NCBI GenBank assembly: GCA_036365455.1
Contig: JAWQUS010000027.1
Location: forward strand, 20,634,501-20,698,500
Direction of reading: 5' to 3'
DNA from: Macrosoma leucophasiata
Lineage: Eukaryota; Arthropoda; Insecta; Lepidoptera; Hedylidae
DNA length: 64,000 bases
How positions within the stretch are numbered: position 1 is the first letter of the stretch; each line of letters opens with the position of its first letter. This document shows, piece after piece, positions 1-11,322 of this stretch. A program made the translations under genes and the position numbers. Under the pieces are notes generated by a model, which was not told the origin of the DNA, made no database searches, and saw nothing but the letters and a program-made list of their open reading frames with translations.

Positions 1-184
1 GCGAAGCGGCGAGCGGAGCGGCGAGCGGAGTAGCGGGCGGGGCGGAGACGGTGAAAGAGCGTTTTGCACGCCACGTACTCCGAATAGCGGTAAGCGACAG
101 ATGCCTAGGAAGACGTATATTAGATACTTGAAATCATTGAACATAAACATGAAATGTCTAAAAAGTATTTTTGATTGTTTTTGA

Positions 185-600
185 AGTCCCCGTCGACCAT
201 AGAGTGAGCCATTTGGAAAGGTCACCAAGGGGAGGCAACTTACCATCTGCCTAACGTAGGGTTGAATAATGTGTGGTGTTGAATATAGGCAGGTGCCGGA
301 TCTCACTCCAGAGCCCAGCCATTTAGACCAAGTAATACAATTCCTATCGCCCAAAATTTGGCAAGTGAATGTCTACAAAAACTGCTAGAATTGTTGGCTT
401 CTTTTTGTCTGTATTTACGATTGACCCAGTCAGAGAGACATCCTGCCGAATCCAGTCCATTACAGTTTACGTATGTGTATTTTAATTTACTAAAAGGCCT
501 TTACGAGTTGGTCACATGTCTCCGAGTATGCCTACAAAGGTCCAGGATTGAATGTAAATTCTGTGGTAACGAAATACTAAGCAATATGATACAATTGAAT
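185..600 (+). repeat. Interspersed repeat family E, copy 1
   Basis: The stretch with GTCGACCAT, ACCAAGGGGAGGC, ATATAGGCAGGTGCCGG and CAAAGGTCC is shared with 8515-8930 and, more diverged, with 29120-29525. The 29-kb copy lies directly against the 3' end of a CR1-like LINE. Short open frames across this region are not protein-like. The family probably derives from noncoding sequence of a retroelement; it is not identified further. Confidence 0.6.
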
Positions 601-936
601 CAGCGCAACAATCACATAAAGTTATTATTATTTTCGCTACGAATTCCGTCTTTAACTGAGTGCAAATAAAATATAATAAAAAATCATGTAAAAACAGTCA
701 ATGTGTTAATACGTTATTAATATTATTACGAAATTTCTCGAGTTTTCGAGTTCCCAAACCTATTTTTCTTGCGTCGAGTTCGAGATTAAATTTCCCGCGA
801 TTTCTGGAGTCGGGTATTCTCGAAGAGAAACGCCTAACCGCCCGCGCCGGTCACAGCGGGCAAGTCGTGAACGCGGCGCAAGCGACATCTAATTACGGCT
901 GCAAACAGCTATTGATCTTTCACCTTGTGTTTGGAC

Positions 937-2527
937 TAGGGTTTTCGCATACCCGACATTTTTTAATACCCGGGTATCGGGTATTAAAAACGGGCATTGG
1001 CTGTAAGCCTGGACATTGCTAAGGCCTTTGACCGGGTCTGGCACAGGGCACTCGTCGCGAAACTTCCATCCTACGGTCTTCCCGAGAGGCTATGCAACTG
1101 GCCAGCCAGCTTTCTGTCTGAGCGTTATATAAAAGTCTTAGTTGACGGTCAGCGCTCAGACATTCTACCTATCGACGCTGGTGTGCCGCAAGGCTCTGTG
1201 CTATTCTTCTGCATATTAATGAAATATTGGAGCAAAACTCCAATTTTCATTGCTATGCCGATGATAGTACGGGAGATGCACACTACACTAGCCGTGCAAA
1301 TGCCTCTCGTTCACTTATCGAGGAAAGCAGGACTAGACTTGTGTCTGAAATCGAGCACTCTCTGGAGCGGGTCTCGGATTGGGGTCGACTTAATTTAGTA
1401 CAGTTTAACCCCTCGAAGACACAAGTCTGCGCGTTCACCGCTAAAAAAAAACCATTCACTGTAGCACCACAGATCCAGGGCATTCCGCTCGCCGTTGATA
1501 AGAGTATCGGTATCCTGGGCGTTGACATATCGAACGAAGTGCAATTCGGGAGTCACATTGAGTGTAAGACCAAGTTGGCATCCAAAAAGTTGGATGTGCA
1601 AAGCGAGGCAGTATTTCACATCGGGGCAGCTACTACAGCTTTATAAGGCCCACGTGCGGCCCCATCTGGAATACTGCTCTCATTTGTGGGCGGGAGCCCC
1701 CAAATACCAGCTTGGTCCACTTGACTCCCTACAAAAACGCGCCGTTCGTATTGTTAACGATCCAGGACTTACTGACAGGCTCGAACATCAGAGCCTGCGC
1801 AGAGACATTGGGAGTCTGTGCATGTTGTACCCTCTCTACAATGGTGAGTGCTCTACTGAACTGTTTGACATGGTGCCACCGTCTCTTATCCTACACCGTA
1901 CTACCCGCCGAAGAGGGAAGTTGTGCTCAACGGTGCCGTTTTCACGTTCGTTCCTGCCGAGAACGTAAATTGTGGAACTTCCCTCTGAAGTGTTCCCTAG
2001 GTGCTACAATATAAGGTTTTTCAAAAATGGCGTCGAAAGAGTCCTTCAGGGCTGGCTACGCGTTGGCAACTCCCCTGGTGTTGTAAATGTTCATAGGCGA
2101 CGGTGACCAATTTCCATCAGGTGGCCCGTTTGCTTGTCTGTCGACCTACAGACATAAAAAAAAAGAAATTAGCGTATTTCAATACCTATGAAAATAAAAC
2201 TTTCTAATCAAACTCCAACGAAACAAAAACAAAACACAGCGACGTAAACAAGAACGTAATACATAACCAAATCTAACCTCATAATTACTGGATTTTTCTA
2301 AAAAACTCTACACCTTTAGATTTATTTTTATTGTGTGTCACATTTGCTAATAAGTATTATTTTTTAGACCTTACTTTGTAATTTTGTAATTTGCCGAGGA
2401 TTTTGATGTATTCTCGAACCAAAGTGGGTGCCCGGGTACCCGGGTCTGGCAGTAAAAAATACCCGAGTACAAAAAAGGTCAAATACCCGGGTATACCCGG
2501 GTCCGGGTACCCGGGTATAAAACCCTA
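937..2527 (+). mobile_element. Nonautonomous hAT-like element, copy 1, with a LINE inside
   Basis: The ends are inverted: TAGGGTTTT at 937 and AAAACCCTA ending at 2527. They are flanked by an exact 8-base duplication, GTTTGGAC, at 929-936 and 2528-2535. An 8-base target duplication with TAGGG-type ends is characteristic of the hAT superfamily. Just inside both ends are runs of CCCGGGTA that are themselves inverted relative to each other. No transposase frame is visible, so this is a MITE-like derivative. A LINE fragment (about 996-2165) sits inside; the remainder (2166-2410) is AT-rich interior. Confidence 0.8.
996..2165 (+). pseudogene. LINE-J reverse transcriptase fragment (jockey/CR1-like), copy 1
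   Basis: This is a 5'-truncated non-LTR retrotransposon reverse transcriptase. The pieces, in order, are LDIAKAFDRVWH (catalytic block A), GVPQGSVL (block B), CYADDST (catalytic YADD block C), then RPHLEYCSHLWAG and the C-terminal RSFLPRT and FFKNG motifs. Reading it needs frame changes near 1205 and 1602 and again after 1968, so it is dead. The visible part begins just before block A with no ATG. After the coding end comes a short 3' region with CATCAGGTGGCCCG, then GACATAAAA and a poly-A run near 2155-2163. The same 3' end occurs at 9326-10494, 23888-24046 and 37678-37930. The clade is jockey/CR1-like by motif style; I cannot place it more precisely. Confidence 0.85.
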
Positions 2528-2904
2528 GTTTGGACAGTTCCATGGAAGTCTTTTTTAATGAGTTATGCATTATCAGAGTGCTACATTTAACTATCCCTTC
2601 GGGTAATACATGCATGAAGTAACGTACTTTCGATTTTGCGCATATAGTCTTTCTTCCGCAATAAACTAGAGTTCACCGGTACTGTATCTCTATTAGACGG
2701 TAATGTATGGCTTCGTAAAGAAAACATAAACAACAACTCTAGCTTCAAAGGAAGCTTATCAATCTTCATTGCAACCTGACTTTATAAATACACCGAAGAA
2801 TTGCAGTAAGTGCCTGATTTCGCCATTTATTTCATAAACATACACAAATTTAATTTTCATTTCATCGTTATCATATCATCTTAACGTAACTAACATAATA
2901 TTAC

Positions 2905-2995
2905 ACCTGTATTCCCAGTTAGGGGTACGCAGAATGAATGCATGCATTCAAGCATACATGCAGACACCCATGATTCGCCAGTTACGCTTTATCCT
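2905..2995 (-). repeat. SINE-B 3'-part fragment
   Basis: Read on the minus strand, this has the SINE-B 3' half: GGCGAATC(A/G)TGGGTGT, ATGCTTGAATGCATGCATTC, then the TACCCC tail, somewhat degraded. A full-length SINE-B lies at 41739-42055. The equivalent fragment in copy 2 of the long repeat is at 11225-11322. Confidence 0.7.
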
Positions 2996-3364
2996 AGGTG
3001 GCAAAGATATTGGATTACTTTGAAAATTATTTGCCATGACGTGGTTTCAAAGTTTGACGTTATTTATTCTATTCTCTAAACTCGAAGCTAGGTTGCTCCT
3101 AAATGTACGAGTATCTTAAAATGTTTAGTTTACTAATTTCGTGGTTTTCCCTTTGTAAATTGTTAACATTGCGATTAAACGACGAAACTATATTTTGAGT
3201 TTTCTTAAATAACCATCAATGCTTTACTGTCTGATATGCTACGATATTCGTAGCTGCTATGTAACCAAACCACATTCAACTCGGATCATTAAGAGGGAAA
3301 TTTCCTAATTTAAGGAAAAGTACACAATGTAGGGAGCTTTTGCAAAACGATATTGATAGACAGA

Positions 3365-4120
3365 AAAAAGTGAAATTGGAAAACGAGGGCTTTACGAGGT
3401 TTAGGATTTATAGCCATTTTGGGGTGCACCTGTTCGGGTCCTCGGAGTGATTATTGGGGGAAATTATAGCATTTTGCTCTTGGTGTTTTATGATTAATTG
3501 CTTTGGGGGACTTTACTGATATATTGTAACTCGCGTAAGATAGGGCATTCAGGAAATAAATAAACCGCGGAATGCTTTTTAAACACAGAAAAAAAAATTG
3601 GTTTAACTGGCACTATTCTGGTCAATGAACTATTCCTTTCTTAGCGTAACTATAAAAATCTGTAGTGAATTATATATCTGCTAGCTGTAGCATAGACACG
3701 GTTTTTGACTCGTTTTACTGTCTTTCTTTCTTTTTCCGCCGACTTTGCAAGCACATTGTGCCCGTAAAAAAATCGAGAAAACCTTTCTAATTGTTCACTT
3801 TTGTCAGTGTACCAGTAGGTAGTTTTAGCTATGCGTTGTCGGTCACTCAAGCACCGAGTCAGTTATGCAAATGTGTTTTGTTTTTATTGATAGGAAAATA
3901 AATACTATTCATCAAAGTCTAACACCAGTGAGAGAGAAGCCACTGAGGCAGTAAAAATCTTAGATCGGAAAACGAAGGTCTTATAACATTCAAGATGTAT
4001 AGCCTCTTTGGGGTGCACATGTTCAGGGCAGCAGAGTGATTATTGCGGTAAAAAATATCACTTTGCTTTTGGTGTTATAAGTATGTTTAAGTGCTTCTGT
4101 GGACTTTGCTCATATATTTG
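3365..4120 (+). repeat. Internal direct repeat pair of about 165 bases
   Basis: Roughly 3368-3535 and 3953-4118 resemble each other along their length: GGAAAACGA(G/A)GG(T/G)CTT, then TTGGGGTGCAC(C/A)TGTTC, then AGTGATTATTG, then ATCACTTTGC-like and GGTGTT. They are about 585 bases apart and diverged. The same pair recurs in copy 2 (about 11497-11655 and 12070-12235). The sequence between is AT-rich with no recognisable gene. Confidence 0.6.
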
Positions 4121-4543
4121 TTTTATGGTTAATTGAGTGATGGAAATGTGGCTAACTTTGTCAATTACAGTTATTACTTAGTGTACCTAACTATCGAAGT
4201 ACTTTAGTATTTCTTTATACAATATTCAGGTATGTAGTTCTGTTGCTAAATAACACAACCCATACTTTATTTTAAAATATAAGGGATTATTTGATAGAAA
4301 AGGTTTTAGTATAATACCTATGTAGTATCTTTTTCTAAAGACTTCATATACCTACCATGTTACATAACAATATGCACACATCCTCTCACACACATACACT
4401 CACTAACATATTATACACAAAGAGAGGTACTTTACACACACTTGTTTTTTATTTCTACTTTTCTTTATTTAAAACAGTTTTATGGTTTTATTTTAAGGAC
4501 CAATACTATTCAATTTTTTTGCTATAAGCAATTTTTATCCTTC

Positions 4544-5084
4544 CTTTATATTAACTTTAATCACACCGAATGATTTCCTTTGTGCGCTGTTATCCGCTAA
4601 TTAATTGTTGTCTATCTCGCATCTCTGTTCTGTAGTTTCATTAGTGATTGCTCCGCTGGCTTTATGATTAACGCAATGCCCTTTATTCTCTCATTTCATG
4701 ATTAGCTTTGCTTTGTTTATATTTTGTTTCACTCGTTTGTCTTGCTTAAAAGATTAAATAAAAGAACAAATTATTCAACGCTCATTTAGAAGAAGTCGTT
4801 TTTTATGTAATGACTAGCTGACCAGAATTAAATAATGTGTCACAGGTTTGTATGGGAAAATGAAATTGTGGTTTTTACTATTTCCCTTAATTCCTTCATA
4901 TTTTCATACGTTTTAAACCTTCCCTGGACTTCCATAAATCATTCAAAACCAAAATTAGCCAAATCGGTCTAGGCGTTCTCGAGTTTTAGCGAGACTAACG
5001 AACAGGAATTGATTTTTACATACATTTTTTTTTTTAGATTACTCTCGAATATCCCAGGTAACCCCTGACACAAGGCAACACATT
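4544..5084. repeat. AT-rich stretch with a short diverged repeat
   Basis: No gene is seen. About 4845-5030 (GAAATTGTGGTTTTTACTAT, then CCTTCCCTGGACTTCC, then GTTCTCGAGTTTTAGCG) matches 20390-20560, so it is part of an interspersed family whose ends are not clear. The rest of the stretch gave no recognisable feature. Confidence 0.5.
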
Positions 5085-5290
5085 CGATAGCTGTTTGCAG
5101 CCGTCGTTTAGACGTCGCCTACACCAACTGAAGAGTAAATATTACTGCAGTCGGAATGTGGGACGGCTGCGATATTTCAACCGAAATTGAAATTTTCCTG
5201 CGACAGAATCTATAGGAGCAAAAGGACCTGACGTGTCCAATCCAGTGGGATTAGACTGCACGATAATGTTCACTTTATCGACATTTTTAG

Positions 5291-5320
5291 ACTGCCTCAG
5301 TAGTCTAGCGGTAGCAGGAC
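5291..5320 (+). repeat. SINE-B head fragment (tRNA-like box A)
   Basis: CTGCCTCAGTAGTCTAGCGG followed by TAGCAGGAC matches the first 30 bases of the tRNA-like head of SINE-B. It is cut off at the poly-T start of a minus-strand family-A copy, which probably inserted into it or replaced the rest. Confidence 0.55.
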
Positions 5321-5321
5321 A

Positions 5322-5516
5322 TTTTTTTTTTATGTAATGGAAGTGGTAAACAAGCATGCAGTTCACATTGATGCTAAGTGATGACTGCAGCCTATAGACA
5401 CCCACACAAAGACCAAGGTCAAAATGCAGATGCGTTACCACTCCTGAGGCCTAAGGTGTTATGCCTCTGTGCCGGAAATTACAGGGCCGCACATGACTAC
5501 CTGACAGGATGTTCTA
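5322..5516 (-). mobile_element. Family-A SINE-like repeat, 3' part
   Basis: Family A in its sense orientation starts CTGGTGGTAGAGCTC, carries a hairpin GAGCTCC-AGTGAC-GGAGCTC near its 5' end, runs about 290 bases and ends TTTGCCACTTCCATTACATA plus poly-A. Here the poly-T run at 5322-5331 marks the 3' end on the minus strand. The copy continues through the AGACACCCACACAAAGACC region and is lost after about 5516, so it is 5'-truncated. No clear pol III A/B boxes were found, and the sequence is not protein-coding. The constant 5' end in several copies is why I treat the family as SINE-like and not as random LINE tails. Confidence 0.75.
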
Positions 5517-6631
5517 CCACGTCGCCTAATTTGAAGGACAAATATTTTCTCGGATTATTTTAGATTATAATTATCTTGAGAATTAACAAAAATATTTGGT
5601 TATTTAGTAACATTTTTTTTTAATTCGTGAAATAAACATCTATCATCCCTACTTATTTTGTTAAATTCTACGCGGACGAAGTTGCGGGCACAGCTCGTAA
5701 TTACTATCGAGGGTTTATCGTACAAAAGTGAAACCTACATTAGGTGAAAGTTCAATAGCTGTGTTTGCAAGTTTCATTCAGACGTCGCTTACACCGGCTG
5801 AAGTGTAATATCGCTGTAATAGGAACACGGGACGGCTGCGATATTTCACCCGAAATTGGAATCTTAAATGTAATAGAGCCCACCGTGTCTAATCACAAAG
5901 TACAATCTCGTTATGCAGTTTGTACCTGTATGGAATCTACCTTTTTAGGATTTAAGACGATTCATAAATATTTGCTACTTTTTTGATCAAAACATATTGA
6001 GATAAGCCAAATTTTGTAAAAAATTACAGGTTTTTACCGCGATTCAAGTGTTTGGAATCGGCCGTTTAGTTAAACAATACATAATTAAGTAAGTACATTT
6101 TTGAATTAATTAATCGTATAAAGTACCTTCATTAGGTGAAAGTTCAATAGGTGTGTTTGCAAGTTTCATTCAAGCAGCCGTCGTTAGACGTCGCTTACAC
6201 CGGCTGAAGTGTAATATCGCTGGGATATCGCAATAGGAACACGGGACGGCTGTGATATTTCAACTGAAATTGGAATCTTAACTGTAATAGAGCCCACCAC
6301 CGTGTCTAATCCCAAAGTACAATAACGTTATACAGTTTGTACCTGTATGGAATCTATCTTTTTTGGATTAGCATAGAATAGATAGAAATAGTTTATTTAT
6401 AACAACATAACTTAAGTAAGAAATCACAAACGACATAATAGTAGATAAGTTGTAACATATCGGCCCCGACTCAGCGTTATGCTGATCTTCCGTTATGGTC
6501 ATAACTAAGAAGAAGGAGTTTAGAAGATTCGATGTCTCATGTTCTTAATTGCTTGTAAATAAATAATTCATTAATAAATTCGCCTGCCTAGTTAAATAAA
6601 ACCATGATGATTTTTTGATGAAACGGTTGAT

Positions 6632-6800
6632 TTTTTTATGAAATGGAAGTGGCAAACAAGCATGCAGTTCACATTGATGTTAAGTGATGACTGCAGCCTA
6701 TAGACATCCACACAAAGACCAAGATCAAAGTGCAGATGCGTTACCACTCTTGAGGCCTAAGGTGTTGTGCCTCTGTGCCGGAAATTACAGGGCTAATGCG
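6632..6800 (-). mobile_element. Family-A repeat, 3' part
   Basis: This is a minus-strand copy with a poly-T start. It is very close to the 5322 copy up to GGAAATTACAGGGC and then breaks off into unrelated sequence. Confidence 0.75.
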
Positions 6801-6963
6801 GATTCGCTTTGTGGGACAAAAAGTTCTGTTCCAAAACATGTTTTCTATATGCGTATCACACAAGTGTGTGTATGTAAGTATTTCGAGTTCAACAGACTAA
6901 AATAGAAACAAATAATTGATGTTAAAAATATACCCAAGTGATTTCACAAGTTGATTATATTTC

Positions 6964-7935
6964 AACTCAATTTTCCAATAACTTCTATAGATCCATTCCT
7001 GTAATTGTATCGGTTTCAAAAGTCATCTCGATCTATAAATTTTTAGCTCCCGAGAGCAAACTAATATCTCAAAGTGCACATAATGTTATTGGTCGTCATC
7101 TAACAGAACAGTTCGACACGACTTCTCGGTGGTTGTACATTGAATAAAATCGAATAATCACAATTATAGATAACTTTTACAACGGTAAAGTTAACGGTTT
7201 TTTTATTGGACATATATGTTTACGATTAATTTTGGGATTGGTTCTTTACCAATAACCTTTATTATGACGACCAAATTCATTATTTTCTCAGCTTCTTTTG
7301 AAATGGGGAAAAGGAGGAATTTGTAAATAATTGATTCTGTCCATATTATATATAATTGTTTCGATTCTTTTTAATTTATTATGTGTTTTTGATTATTATT
7401 AGTGGTTATTCACTCTAGGTTAGTTTAAAAACAAATGATTATGTAAAAGTGCTCTCCAGGAGCCTAATTATATGAAACAAATTATGAATAAACTGAATAA
7501 ACCGGACAAATGGTGAGCGCTAATGGCTCTCAGTCAGCTTCTGGGTTCGATCACCGGGCAACGGAATAAGTAATATCTGAATTCTTGGCGGAATCTTCTC
7601 ATCAGAGATAAGGTGATATCGGGATTTCCCCTAAACAGAATTTCCAATGGTAAATCTGGAGTTTGGAAATGAACCACCTGTCTTTTAGCTATTGAACGAA
7701 AACCCTTTTCAAAAACTTGGTCTAGGTATGTGTCCGCATAAATCCTTATTTGATCTTGATAGACCAATATCTGTGACGTTTATAATATGATGTTGCTCTC
7801 ATATCTCATCTCAGTTTTCCAATAACCTCTATTGCTCCATTCCTATATGTGTCTCGGCTGCGAGTGGCATCTCGATCTATAAATGTTTAGCTCTGGAGAG
7901 CAAACTAATATCTCAAAGTGCACCTAATGTTTTGT
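6964..7935 (+). repeat. Direct repeat pair of about 130 bases (family H)
   Basis: About 6964-7095 and 7805-7932 share TTTTCCAATAAC(T/C)TCTAT, CATCTCGATCTATAAAT, GAGCAAACTAATATCTCAAA and GTGCAC(A/C)TAATGTT, spaced about 840 bases apart. The sequence between (7096-7804) is AT-rich with no supported gene. Confidence 0.65.
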
Positions 7936-7991
7936 AGGTTCGATAACATTAGGCGTCACGATACGAAGCAAAATTTTACGCATCGGTGTGG

Positions 7992-8065
7992 GACTTCAGT
8001 AGCTTAGTGGTAAAGCGGCTGGACTGGTTATCCTGAGGTCGCAGGTTCGATTCCTGCCCGAAGTC
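7992..8065 (+). repeat. tRNA-like SINE head
   Basis: A 74-base tRNA-like fold with an internal pol III box A (TAGCTTAGTGG) and a perfect box B (GGTTCGATTCC). The ends GACTTCAG and CCGAAGTC can pair. The acceptor would be eight bases before T8, with one mismatch, which is irregular for a true tRNA. The downstream AAATTTTTCTTTCC is shared with the tRNA-like sequences at 30333 and 61030. These points favour a SINE head over a working tRNA gene. Confidence 0.65.
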
Positions 8066-8514
8066 AAATTTTTCTTTCCCTTTTTTCTTTAACTTCTTTT
8101 CTACTGAATAGTTTGCAAGGTTTGACTAAAAACACATACTAGCAAACATTTGTTTAAAAGCCTTTTAAAATAAAAAATTAAATGCTCTCGATCAATCACT
8201 AACGACATAAGAAAAATAATTAAAACTATTCCATAAAAGGTAAGATTCTAAATTCGGTTCGAATGTCTGTCGTCTCTTATTCGACGATGTTACATTTCAT
8301 CCGGTGTAACGGTTTGTTCAAGACTTTCGGTCTTAGCGGCGAGCGGAGCGGCGAGCGGAGTAGCGGGCGGGGCGGAGACGGTGAAAGAGCGTTTTGCACG
8401 CCACGTACTCCGAATAGCGGTAAGCGACAGAAGCCTAGGTAGACGTATTTAGATACTTGAAATCATTGAACATAAACATGAAATGTCTAAAAAGTATTTT
8501 TGATTGTTTTTGAA

Positions 8515-8930
8515 GTCCCCGTCGACCATAGAGTTAGCCATTTGGAAAGGTCACCAAGGGGAGGCAACTTACCATCTGCCTAACGTAGGGTTGAATAATG
8601 TGTGGTGTTGAATATAGCCAGGTGCCGGATCTCACTCCAGAGCCCAGCCATTTAGACCAAGTAATACAATTCCTATCGCCCAAAATTTGGCAAGTGAATG
8701 TCTACAAAAACTGCTAGAATTGTTGGCTTCTTTTTGTCTGTATTTACGATTGACCCAGTCAGAGAGACATCCTGCCGAATCCAGTCCATAACAGTTTACG
8801 TATGTGTATTTTAATTTACTAAAAGGCCTTTGCGAGTTGGTCACATGTCTCCGAGTATGCCTACAAAGGTCCAGGATTGAATGTAAATTCTGTGGTAACG
8901 AAATACTAAGCAATATGAAATAATTGAATT
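8515..8930 (+). repeat. Interspersed repeat family E, copy 2
   Basis: This is the same family-E sequence as 185-600, carried within copy 2 of the long direct repeat and differing by a few substitutions. Confidence 0.6.
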
Positions 8931-9265
8931 TGCGCAACAATCACATAAAGTTATTATTATTTTCGCTACAAATGCCGTCTTTAACTGAGTGTAAATAAAA
9001 TATAATAAAAAATCATGTAAAAACAGTCAATGTGTTAATACGTTATTAACATTATTACGAAATTTCTCGAGTTTTCGAGTTCCCAAACCTTTTTTTCTTG
9101 CGTCGAGTTCGAGATTAAATTTCCCGTGATTTCTGGAGTCGGGTATTCTCGAAGAGAAACGCCTAACCGCCCGCGCCGGTTACAGCGGGCAAGTCGTGAA
9201 CGCGGCACAAGCGACATCTAATTACGGCTGCAAGCAGCTATTGATCTTTCACCTTGTGTTTGGAC

Positions 9266-10847
9266 TAGGGTTTTCGCATACCCGACATTTTTTAATACCC
9301 GGGTATCGGGTATTAAAAACGGGCATTGGCTGTAAGCCTGGACATTGCTAAGGCCTTTGACCGGGTCTGGCACAGGGCACTCGTCGCGAAACTTCCATCC
9401 TACGGTCTTCCCGAGAGGCTATGCAACTGGCCAGCCAGCTTTCTGTCTGAGCGTTATATAAAAGTCTTAGTTAACGGTCAGCGCTCAGACATTCTACCTA
9501 TCGACGCTGGTGTGCCGCAAGGCTCTGTGCTATTCTTCTGCATATTAATGAAATATTGGAGCAAAACTCCAATTTTCATTGCTATGCCGATGATAGTACG
9601 GGAGATGCACACTACACTAACCGTGCAAATGCCTCTCGGGCACTTATCGAGGAAAGCAGGACTAGACTTGTGTCTGAAATCGAGCACTCTCTGGAGCGGG
9701 TCTCGGATTGGGGTCGACTTAATTTAGTACAGTTTAACCCCTCGAAGACACAAGTCTGCGCGTTCACCGCTAAAAAAAAACCATTCACTGTAGCACCACA
9801 GATCCAGGGCATTCCGCTCGCCGTTGATAAGAGTATCGGTATCCTGGGCGTTGACATATCGAACGAAGTGCAATTCGGGAGTCACATTGAGTGTAAGACC
9901 AAGTTGGCATCCAAAAAGTTGGATGTGCAAAGCAAGGCAGTATTTCACATCGGGGCAGCTACTACAGCTTTATAAGGCCCAGGTGCGGCCCCATCTGGAA
10001 TACTGCTCTCATTTGTGGGCGGGAGCCCCCAAATACCAGCTTGGTCTACTTGACTCCCTACAAAAATGCGCCGTTCGTATTGTTAACGATCCAGGACTTA
10101 CTGACAGGCTCGAAAATCTGAGCCTGCGCAGAGACATTGGGAGTCTGTGCGTGTTGTACCCTCTCTACAATGGTGAATGCTCTACTGAACTGTTAGACAT
10201 GGTGCCACCGTCTCTTTTCCTACACCGTACTACCCGCCGAAGAGAGAAGTTGTGCTCAACGGTGCCGTTTTCACGTTCGTTCCTGCCCAGAACGTAAATT
10301 GTGGAACTTCCCTCTGAGGTGTTCCCTAGGTGCTACAATATAAGGTTTTTCAAAAATGGCGTCAAAAGAGTCCTTCAGGGCTGGCTACGCGTTGGCAACT
10401 CCCCTGGTGTTGTAAATGTTCATAGGCGACGGTGACCAATTTCCATCAGGTGGCCCGTTTGCTTGTCTGTCGACCTACAGACATAAAAAAAAAGAAATTA
10501 GCGTATTTCAATACCTATGAAAAAAAAATTCTAATCAAACTCCCACGAAACAAAAACAAAACACAGCGACGTAAACGAGAACGTAATACATAACCAAATC
10601 TAACCTCATAGTTACTGGATTTTTCTAAAAAACTCTACGCCTTTAGATTTATTTTTATTGTGTGTCACATTTGCTAATAAGTATTATTTTTTAGACCTTA
10701 CTTTGTAATTTTGTAATTTGCCGAGGATTTTGATGTATTCTCGAACCAAAGTGGGTGCCCGGGTCTGGCAGTAAAAAATTCCCGACGTACAAAAAAGGTC
10801 AAACACCCGGGTATACCCGGGTCCGGGTACCCGGGTATAAAACCCTA
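9266..10847 (+). mobile_element. Nonautonomous hAT-like element, copy 2, with a LINE inside
   Basis: The structure matches 937-2527: TAGGGTTTT at 9266, AAAACCCTA ending at 10847, and GTTTGGAC at 9258-9265 and 10848-10855. The CCCGGGTA tract near the right end is shorter than in copy 1. Because the target duplications are identical in both copies, this element was duplicated along with the surrounding block and did not insert independently. Confidence 0.8.
9325..10494 (+). pseudogene. LINE-J reverse transcriptase fragment, copy 2
   Basis: This is the duplicated copy of the fragment at 996-2165, with the same truncation point, the same frame breaks (after GVPQGSVL and before YFTSG) and the same poly-A end. 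A handful of substitutions separate the copies, for example GHLSRK against VHLSRK in the out-of-frame reading. The shared lesions show that the element was already inactive before the block was duplicated. Confidence 0.85.
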
Positions 10848-11224
10848 GTTTGGACAGTTCCATGGAAGTCTTTTTTAATGAGTTATGCATTATCAGAGTG
10901 CTACATTTAACTATCCCTTCGGGTAATACATGCATGAAGTAACGTACTTTCGATTTTGCGCATATAGTCTTTCTTCCGCAATAAACTAGAGTTCACCGGT
11001 ACTGTATCTCTATTAGACGGTAATGTATGGCTTCGTAAAGAAAACATAAACAACAACTCTAGCTTCAAAGGAAGCTTATCAATCTTCATTGCAACCTGAC
11101 TTTATAAATACACCGAAGAATTGCAGTAAGTGCCTGATTTCGCCATTTATTTCATAAACATACACAAATTTAATTTTCATTTCATCGTAATCATATCATC
11201 TTAACGTAACTAACATAATATTAC

Positions 11225-11322
11225 ACCTGTATTCCCAGTTAGGGGTACGCAGAATGAATGCATGCATTCAAGCATACATGCAGACACCCATGATTCGCCA
11301 GTTACGCTTTATCCTAGGTGGC
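11225..11322 (-). repeat. SINE-B 3'-part fragment (duplicate)
   Basis: This is the copy-2 counterpart of the fragment at 2905-2995, practically identical to it. Confidence 0.7.

Larger units (their letters stand above)
5..4543 (+). repeat. Long direct repeat, copy 1 (about 4.5 kb)
   Basis: This segment is repeated with very high similarity at 8335-12677, in the same orientation and about 8330 bases away. Matching starts at a GC-rich run of AGCGGCGAGCGG and stops after ATCCTTC. Both copies carry the same hAT-like element and the same LINE fragment at the same place, so those insertions predate the duplication. Copy 1 has about 180-190 bases (roughly 3080-3260) that copy 2 lacks. The first four bases of the window already differ from the other copy, so the left boundary may be real, but too little is visible to be sure. 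No terminal inverted repeats or target duplication were recognised. It may be a duplicated genomic block or a very large transposon; the sequence does not decide. Confidence 0.9.
5085..6370 (+). repeat. Three diverged direct repeats (family G)
   Basis: Copies at about 5085-5265, 5745-5955 and 6132-6370 share AGACGTCGC(T/C)TACACC, GGGACGGCTG(C/T)GATATTTCA, then GAAATTG(A/G)AAT and GTGTC(T/C)AATC. The second and third copies are most alike. They are confined to this interval between the two long repeats, which suggests local duplication, but the family could also be dispersed elsewhere. No coding sense is seen. Confidence 0.65.

Noticed and set aside
358..1022. Open frames at the start of the long repeat
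   Set aside because: They overlap dispersed repeat family E and the hAT-like element edge, and they are not conserved between the copies.
2413..2520. Telomere- or satellite-like CCCGGGTA runs
   Set aside because: They are subterminal parts of the hAT-like element, bounded by its inverted ends and target duplication.
7992..8065. A functional tRNA gene
   Set aside because: The acceptor length is irregular, and the downstream sequence is shared with other tRNA-like SINE heads, so I list it as a SINE head.
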